Source: Haemophilus_A paraphrohaemolyticus_A (GTDB lineage: Bacteria > Pseudomonadota > Gammaproteobacteria > Enterobacterales > Pasteurellaceae). Taken from it: a DNA stretch of 64,000 nucleotides. Each line of letters starts with the position of its first letter. The first letter of the stretch is position 1. Of this stretch, positions 58,788 through 64,000 are shown piece by piece. Made by a program: the position numbers and the translations under genes. The stretch lies in the NCBI RefSeq assembly GCF_003253115.1, contig NZ_QEQF01000011.1, positions 1-64,000 of the forward strand, written 5' to 3'. The notes below the pieces were generated by a model. The model had not been told where the DNA came from. It made no database searches and saw only the letters and a list, made by a program, of their open reading frames with translations.

Positions 58788-60467
58788 ATGCTTACTCAAC
58801 TGACTATCAACAATTTTGCGATTGTCCGCCATCTTAATCTTGAGCTTTCTGAAGGAATGTCGGTCATTACGGGCGAGACGGGCGCAGGGAAATCCATTGC
58901 AATTGATGCCCTTGGGCTTTGCTTGGGCTACCGTTCTGAGAGTAGTATGATCCGCAATGGTGCGGATAAAGCCGATATTACCGCGACTTTCCAAATGCAG
59001 CCAAATAGCCCTGCCTATTTGTGGTTGAAAGATCACGAATTGTTAGATGAAGATAATCCACACGAGTGTATTTTACGCCGAATGATTAACCTTGAAGGGC
59101 GTTCGAAAGCCTTTGTGAATAATCGCCCATTGCCAATTTCTCAATTGCGTGAATTAGGACAATATTTGATTCACTTGAACGGTCAGCATGCCCCGCAATT
59201 GCTGTTAAAGAGTGAATATCAACTTGAGCTTGTGGATAATTATGCAGGCATCCACAGCTTGCTTGGCAAGATGCAAGAACAGTACAACAAATGGCGAAAA
59301 TTACATCAGCAAGTAAAAAATTTCCACCAACAATGCAAAGAGAATGAAGCGCGCAAACAGCTGTTGCAATATCAGGTAGATGAACTGGATGAGTTCGACA
59401 TTAAAGAGGGCGAATTTGAGGAAATGGAAGAGACACACACTCGTCTATCTAATTCCGAAGAACTTACCGAAATGTCGCAATCGGTGTTGGATTTATTGAG
59501 CGATGATAACTCAAATGCGGATTCGCTGATTTATAACGCCATTCGTTATTTGGAAGATTTGGTGGAGGTAGATGCAAACTACCAATCTTCGCTCGATATG
59601 CTCAATGAAGCTTTGATCCAAGTGCAAGAGGCAAGTTCAGAAGTGCGCGCACTGGCAGGTGGCATTGAACAAGATCCTGAATTATTGGCAGAACTTGACG
59701 AACGCATTGCCCGTGCAATGTCGCTTGCGAAAAAACACTATGTTTCGCCAAATGAGCTCTGGCAACATCACAGCGTATTACAAGATGAACTGCAAAAGCT
59801 CGTTGATTTTGAAGATAACGAAGAGCAACTGATTGCTGATGAGAAAAAGTCATATCGTGAATGTGTGGCGTTAGCAGAACAAATTTACCAAGAGCGTGTA
59901 TCCGCTGCTCAAAAATTAGCAGAGCAAGTAACTGCTCAAATCAAAGCACTTTCGATGGAAAATGGCGAATTTTACATTGATATTCAGCACGATGTGAAAA
60001 AACTCACACCAAACGGGGCTGATTTCGTTGAGTTTAATTTACGCAGTAACTTGGGGCAAAATGCTCAACCTCTGGCTAAAATTGCATCGGGCGGTGAGCT
60101 TTCACGCATTTCTCTTGCTGTACAAGTTTTAACAGCTAACAAACTTTCTACCCCGACCATTATTTTTGATGAGGTTGACGTGGGAATTAGTGGTATTGCT
60201 GCCACAACCGTAGGCAAATTATTACGCCAATTAGGCAATAAATGTCAAGTGCTTTGCGTGACCCACTTACCACAAGTAGCAAGTCACGGACATCAACATT
60301 TCAACGTGCAAAAATATGTGAAAGACAACCAAACCGAAACACAAATGAGCTTGCTTTCTGAACAAGAACGCATCAATGCCCTAGCCCGTTTGTTAGGCGG
60401 AAGCAAAATTACCGATGCGGTATTAGCGAATGCTCAGGAAATGTTGGATTTGGCGAGAGAAAAATGA
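58788..60467 (+). CDS. recN: DNA repair protein RecN (SMC-like)
   Basis: An SMC-family ATPase for double-strand break repair. MLTQLTINNFAIVRHLNLELSEGMSV and the Walker A GETGAGKSI (about 27-35) come first. A long coiled coil (about 150-380) is followed by the signature IASGGELSRISLAVQV and Walker B TIIFDEVDVGISG. Start at ATG 58788 (559 residues) sits 6 bases behind AGGTG. A GTG three codons earlier is possible. nadK, upstream of recN in E. coli, is not here. Confidence 0.96.
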   Translation: MLTQLTINNFAIVRHLNLELSEGMSVITGETGAGKSIAIDALGLCLGYRSESSMIRNGADKADITATFQMQPNSPAYLWLKDHELLDEDNPHECILRRMINLEGRSKAFVNNRPLPISQLRELGQYLIHLNGQHAPQLLLKSEYQLELVDNYAGIHSLLGKMQEQYNKWRKLHQQVKNFHQQCKENEARKQLLQYQVDELDEFDIKEGEFEEMEETHTRLSNSEELTEMSQSVLDLLSDDNSNADSLIYNAIRYLEDLVEVDANYQSSLDMLNEALIQVQEASSEVRALAGGIEQDPELLAELDERIARAMSLAKKHYVSPNELWQHHSVLQDELQKLVDFEDNEEQLIADEKKSYRECVALAEQIYQERVSAAQKLAEQVTAQIKALSMENGEFYIDIQHDVKKLTPNGADFVEFNLRSNLGQNAQPLAKIASGGELSRISLAVQVLTANKLSTPTIIFDEVDVGISGIAATTVGKLLRQLGNKCQVLCVTHLPQVASHGHQHFNVQKYVKDNQTETQMSLLSEQERINALARLLGGSKITDAVLANAQEMLDLAREK

Positions 60468-60506
60468 AAATGGTTGAAAGAGGGTTATGTTAAGATTATT
60501 GGATAG

Positions 60507-60548
60507 AAAGACCGCTTGTAAATTATTTCTCCAAGCGGTCTTTTTTAC
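60507..60548 (+). terminator. recN terminator from an inverted uptake-signal pair
   Basis: AAAGACCGCTTG and CAAGCGGTCTTTT pair around a 13-base loop, with a T run. It also faces the convergent zinc-ribbon gene. Confidence 0.8.
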
Positions 60549-60569
60549 TTAAAGATTTACCAACTTAGA

Positions 60570-60803
60570 TTATCTATTTACCCACCAACTTGCCACACCT
60601 AACACTACGGCGAAGATCAACAGCCAAACCAGTTGAAGTTTATTGCTTTGGCGGTTGATTTCTTTGTTAATCTTTCGGCGTTGTTCAAGTTTTTGACGGT
60701 AGATTTCTAAATCTGCCTCTTTAAACGAGAAGCCACAATGTGGGCAGGCTTGCACGCTTTCGCTGATTTTTTTGCGACATTCAGGGCAACGGTGTAGTGC
60801 CAT
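60570..60803 (-). CDS. Small zinc-ribbon membrane protein
   Basis: 77 residues. An N-terminal zinc ribbon (CPECRKKISESVQACPHCG, two CXXC) is followed by a charged helix (YRQKLEQRRKINKEINRQS) and a C-terminal membrane segment (LQLVWLLIFAVVLGVASWWV). The fold is a zinc finger on a tail anchor. The function is unknown. Start at 60803 has AGAGGATTTATG. Confidence 0.8.
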   Translation of the reverse strand: MALHRCPECRKKISESVQACPHCGFSFKEADLEIYRQKLEQRRKINKEINRQSNKLQLVWLLIFAVVLGVASWWVNR

Positions 60804-60827
60804 AAATCCTCTCTGGTTTTTTAGCAA

Positions 60828-62273
60828 TTAATGAGGAAGTGCACCGCTCATCAATAGCATAAAGATGGCATTTTGGACTTGCTGTTCTGGAATAGCTGTG
60901 CCGTTTAATTTTAACTCGCCATTTTCTAGCACAAGTTTTATGGTAACGGATTTTTCACCATTCACAGCAATGCCATTTTGTTCCGCTTCAGCAAAGCTTG
61001 CGGCAATTTTTGCTTTTGCATTGGCTTTTTCTGCTTCAGGCACCAATTTATCAATGATATTTTCAACCGTTGCTTTGTTTAGCTGAACGTCAATTGCAAA
61101 ATCAGTAAATTGTTTATAAAAATTGCCACGCATTAAATCAAATGTTGGATTTTTGGCTAATGCTATGTTTACATCTAATTCAAGCTTGCCTTTTTCATCA
61201 GAAAGAGAAATTGGGTTAATTTTGATTTGTGGCTGGTTATTTAATATTGCCATACCGTGAGTTTTAACCCAGTCTTGCATAATGATTTTTGTCATTAAAT
61301 CTGCATTTTCGTGGTTAGATGCTTTAACTACTTCAATAAAGCCTTCAATCAGTGCGTTCAAAGCATTGGCATCAATATGGTTTAACTCATTGTTGTAAGT
61401 TAATTTGCCTAAGCTTTTTCCGTCTAAGAGCACTTCATCAACAATATTTTTGCCTTTGAAGTCGATTACATCCCCGTTAACAGAAATTTCTGTAGTAGAT
61501 TTTGTACCTTTTTCTGCATAAGACATCGGATTACCTGCATTATCAACTACAGTCATTTCAAATTGCTCTGTCGTTGATGTGCCTTTTCCTGTGTAGAGAT
61601 ATTGCCATTTTGTTGGCTCAAATGTTATTTCATACTTCAAGCCTTTCCAAGAGAATGTGCTTGGGTCTTCAGATGAATTGAGCCTGTACTCATTGGTTTC
61701 TAAACTATAAGCACCTTTGAAATCTTTATTGGCATCAAAATTTAGTTCAACATCAGACCATTGAGCAGTAAATTTCGAATTTGTTGCTTCTCCCTTAGCA
61801 AGTGTTAGCGAACCTTTTGTACTTAAGCCATAGCTGGTTGAGGCTTGATATTGCAATGGTTTTTCTGATTTAGTTAAATCAAATAACAGTTGTGTCGATT
61901 CGTTTTTACCAATGAAACCTTCTGCTGAAAAGAGGGCAGGAATAAGATTAAATTTAGCTAAATGATTTAAAGGCAACGGACCGTGATAGAGTTTCGTTGA
62001 AAACGGAATTTTCCACTCTTTTGATTCGCGAGGAATTGCAACAATAAGTTCATCTTCTACTTGAGAACTAAACCAATTTCGCTCAAAGGATTTGTTTTTA
62101 TATTCAATATTGAATGTATTAGAAATGCCCAGAGCTTTAAATTGTTGGTTTGCATATTCAATTTGACGTTTATATTCGGTTTCTGCTTTTTGACCTGTAA
62201 ACCAAGCTCCGCCCGCCCAAACTACGCCAAGTGCAACAACCACGCCAATAGCTAATTTTGATTTTTTCATCAT
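60828..62273 (-). CDS. YdgA family protein (DUF945)
   Basis: 481 residues with an N-terminal signal or anchor (LAIGVVVALGVVWAGGAWFTG) and a large exported domain. The family start GQKAETEYKRQIEYANQQF matches YdgA/DUF945 proteins, whose function is not settled. The C-terminal part KAKIAASFAEAEQNG and LKLNGTAIPEQQVQNAIFML is typical of the family. Start has AAAGGTTCAATG. The zinc-ribbon gene begins 25 bases after its stop and may be cotranscribed. Confidence 0.85.
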   Translation of the reverse strand: MMKKSKLAIGVVVALGVVWAGGAWFTGQKAETEYKRQIEYANQQFKALGISNTFNIEYKNKSFERNWFSSQVEDELIVAIPRESKEWKIPFSTKLYHGPLPLNHLAKFNLIPALFSAEGFIGKNESTQLLFDLTKSEKPLQYQASTSYGLSTKGSLTLAKGEATNSKFTAQWSDVELNFDANKDFKGAYSLETNEYRLNSSEDPSTFSWKGLKYEITFEPTKWQYLYTGKGTSTTEQFEMTVVDNAGNPMSYAEKGTKSTTEISVNGDVIDFKGKNIVDEVLLDGKSLGKLTYNNELNHIDANALNALIEGFIEVVKASNHENADLMTKIIMQDWVKTHGMAILNNQPQIKINPISLSDEKGKLELDVNIALAKNPTFDLMRGNFYKQFTDFAIDVQLNKATVENIIDKLVPEAEKANAKAKIAASFAEAEQNGIAVNGEKSVTIKLVLENGELKLNGTAIPEQQVQNAIFMLLMSGALPH

Positions 62274-62387
62274 TGAACCTTTGAAAAATAGAAAGTAAAA
62301 ACAATGCCAATTTACGAAATTTTTATTCTAAAAACTAGTCACAAGCGGTCAAATTTTCTCAAAATTTTGCAAATTTTTTTGTTTTTG

Positions 62388-62418
62388 CCCTTGAAGGGGG
62401 CTTTTTTGTCCTTATTTA
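62388..62418 (+). promoter_or_regulatory. Heat-shock (sigma-32) promoter of dnaK
   Basis: CCCTTGAA (62388-62395) matches the sigma-32 -35, and 13 bases on TCCTTATTTA (62409-62418) matches CCCCATTTA at most positions. It lies 150 bases before dnaK. An uptake signal (62341-62349) lies just upstream. Confidence 0.7.
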
Positions 62419-62567
62419 TGGTTGCGTCTGAATGAGCGAAGTAAAAATTTGCTCCATTCTTTTTATACTAAACTTACAAGATTTTAAATTATGCCTTGAA
62501 ATAACAAAAAGCATCCTTATCTTGTGGGTACTCAATTAAGTAACGAATTTTTAGAAGGAAAATTATT

Positions 62568-64000
62568 ATGGGAAAAATCATTGGTATTGACTTAGGTACA
62601 ACAAACTCTTGTGTAGCAGTAATGGACGGCGACAAAGCGCGCGTGATTGAAAATGCAGAAGGGGCACGTACGACTCCGTCAATCATTGCATATACAGATA
62701 ACGAAACTTTAGTTGGTCAGCCGGCAAAACGTCAGGCGATAACTAACCCGAAAAACACTTTATTCGCGATCAAACGTTTAATCGGTCGTCGTTTTGAAAG
62801 CGAAGAAGTACAACGTGATATTAAAATTATGCCTTTTGAAATTACCCGTGCTGACAATGGTGATGCTTGGGTAAATGTAAAAGGTGATAAATTAGCCCCA
62901 CCGCAAATCTCTGCTGAAGTATTGAAAAAAATGAAAAAAACTGCAGAAGATTTCTTGGGTGAAGCGGTAACTGAAGCAGTAATTACTGTGCCTGCATACT
63001 TCAACGACGCACAACGTCAAGCAACTATCGATGCAGGTAAAATTGCAGGCTTAGATGTAAAACGTATCATCAACGAACCAACAGCGGCTGCGTTGGCATT
63101 CGGTTTAGGTTCAAGCAAAGAGAACCAAGTAATCGCAGTTTACGACTTAGGTGGCGGTACATTCGATATTTCAATTATCGAAATTGATAACTTCGACGGC
63201 GAACAAACTTTTGAAGTATTAGCAACAGGTGGTAACACTCACTTAGGTGGTGAAGACTTCGATAACCGTGTAATCGACTATATCATTGATGAGTTCAAAA
63301 AAGAGCAAGGCGTTGATTTACGTAACGACCCAATGGCATTACAACGTGTGAAAGAAGCAGCTGAAAAAGCGAAAATCGAACTTTCATCAGCGCAATCTAC
63401 TGAAGTGAACCTTCCGTATATCACAGCAGATGCAACAGGTCCTAAACATTTAGCAATCAGCGTAACCCGTGCGAAATTAGAAGCTTTAGTTGAAGATTTA
63501 GTAGCAAGCTCAATTGACTCATTAAAAGCAGTATTAAAAGATGCAGGTAAGAGCGTAAACGAAATCCACGATATCATTCTCGTGGGTGGTCAAACTCGTA
63601 TGCCATTAGTGCAACAAAAAGTAGCTGAATTCTTCGGTAAAGAAGCTCGTAAAGATGTAAACCCAGATGAAGCGGTGGCAATTGGTGCTGCAGTTCAAGG
63701 TGGCGTATTAAAAGGTGATGTGAAAGACGTTCTATTATTAGACGTAACCCCATTATCACTTGGTATCGAAACCATGGGTGGCGTGATGACAACCTTAATT
63801 GAGAAAAACACCACGATTCCAACTAAAAAATCGCAAGTGTTCTCAACTGCGGAAGATAACCAAGCAGCGGTAACTATCCACGTGTTACAAGGTGAGCGTA
63901 AACGTGCAGCAGACAATAAATCTTTAGGTCAATTTAACCTAGAAGGTATCAACCCTGCACCGCGTGGTATGCCACAAATCGAAGTAACATTTGATATCGA
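62568..64000 (+). CDS. dnaK: Chaperone DnaK (Hsp70), truncated by the window edge
   Basis: The 5' part of dnaK: 477 complete codons read to the end of the window without a stop. MGKIIGIDLGTTNSCVAVMD is the phosphate-1 motif. DLGGGTFDISI, NEPTAAALAFGLG and VGGQTRMPLV follow, and the substrate-binding domain begins near residue 390 (VTPLSLGIETMGGVMTTLIEKNTTIP, partial). The start has AGAAGGAAAATTATTATG. dnaJ would be expected to the right. Confidence 0.98.
   Translation, partial: MGKIIGIDLGTTNSCVAVMDGDKARVIENAEGARTTPSIIAYTDNETLVGQPAKRQAITNPKNTLFAIKRLIGRRFESEEVQRDIKIMPFEITRADNGDAWVNVKGDKLAPPQISAEVLKKMKKTAEDFLGEAVTEAVITVPAYFNDAQRQATIDAGKIAGLDVKRIINEPTAAALAFGLGSSKENQVIAVYDLGGGTFDISIIEIDNFDGEQTFEVLATGGNTHLGGEDFDNRVIDYIIDEFKKEQGVDLRNDPMALQRVKEAAEKAKIELSSAQSTEVNLPYITADATGPKHLAISVTRAKLEALVEDLVASSIDSLKAVLKDAGKSVNEIHDIILVGGQTRMPLVQQKVAEFFGKEARKDVNPDEAVAIGAAVQGGVLKGDVKDVLLLDVTPLSLGIETMGGVMTTLIEKNTTIPTKKSQVFSTAEDNQAAVTIHVLQGERKRAADNKSLGQFNLEGINPAPRGMPQIEVTFDI

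Noticed and set aside
60570..62273. Possible toxin-antitoxin or defence pair (small zinc-ribbon gene plus larger gene)
   Set aside because: The larger gene is a YdgA-family exported protein and the small one a tail-anchored zinc ribbon; neither resembles a toxin, antitoxin or nuclease.

Overview
The window is a stretch of core chromosome from a member of the Pasteurellaceae. The evidence is many copies of the 9-mer ACAAGCGGT, the DNA-uptake signal of the Actinobacillus/Mannheimia branch (Haemophilus influenzae uses AAGTGCGGT), often as inverted pairs behind genes; an H. influenzae-like comNOPQ-recC competence block; and an OmpA (P5/PomA-type) porin. Mannheimia or a close relative is my best guess, from OmpA and the uptake signal only. 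Almost every gene is a recognisable housekeeping gene. I found no prophage, CRISPR array, toxin-antitoxin pair, defence island or intact insertion sequence.

Layout: 1-541 is the tail of an rRNA operon (two 5S genes, tRNA-Asp, tRNA-Trp, terminator), followed by a transposase relic. 863-12715 holds mutL, proA, kdsD, tpx, plsC-ftsP, accA, holC, a DIP1984-family gene, kbp and tig. 12830-15753 is the yibN-secB-gpsA-cysE run. 15810-24319 is a long leftward run: coaA, ccmG-ccmH-ccmI, mog, a DsbA-like gene, mtnN, murJ and rpsT, then roxA, which has its own start beyond the rpsT terminator. 24508-26309 is a four-tRNA operon with tuf. 26331-35465 holds xerD, tilS, mnmE, yidC, a menI-type thioesterase and ydiJ. 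36063-44489 holds ompA, mrcB, menB, spoT, rpoZ and aldA. 44660-45876 is a compact leftward unit of zinc-free ribosomal protein paralogues (L31B, L36B) and a DUF4198 metal-handling periplasmic protein. 46102-50110 holds rpe, acpP, matP, lonH and fabA. 50207-58648 is the pseudopilin operon comNOPQ with recC and ptrA. recN, a zinc-ribbon membrane protein, a YdgA-family protein and the 5' part of dnaK finish the window.

The most interesting points are small. SpoT lacks the helical and zinc-finger/conserved-cysteine modules between TGS and ACT. A near-perfect FabR-type palindrome overlaps the fabA promoter. A CRP-S (Sxy-dependent) site precedes the comNOPQ/recC block. L31B, L36B and DUF4198 look like a zinc-limitation operon. 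Four intergenic elements of about 63-72 bp have similar GTAGG/CCTAC ends but different internal palindromes. Two tandem 5S genes have completely different but self-complementary terminal stems. Several E. coli/Haemophilus neighbourhoods are split: ccmGHI without ccmF, yidC without rnpA-yidD, and recC-ptrA without recB. Starts were moved from the longest open frame where a ribosome-binding site and family length agreed.
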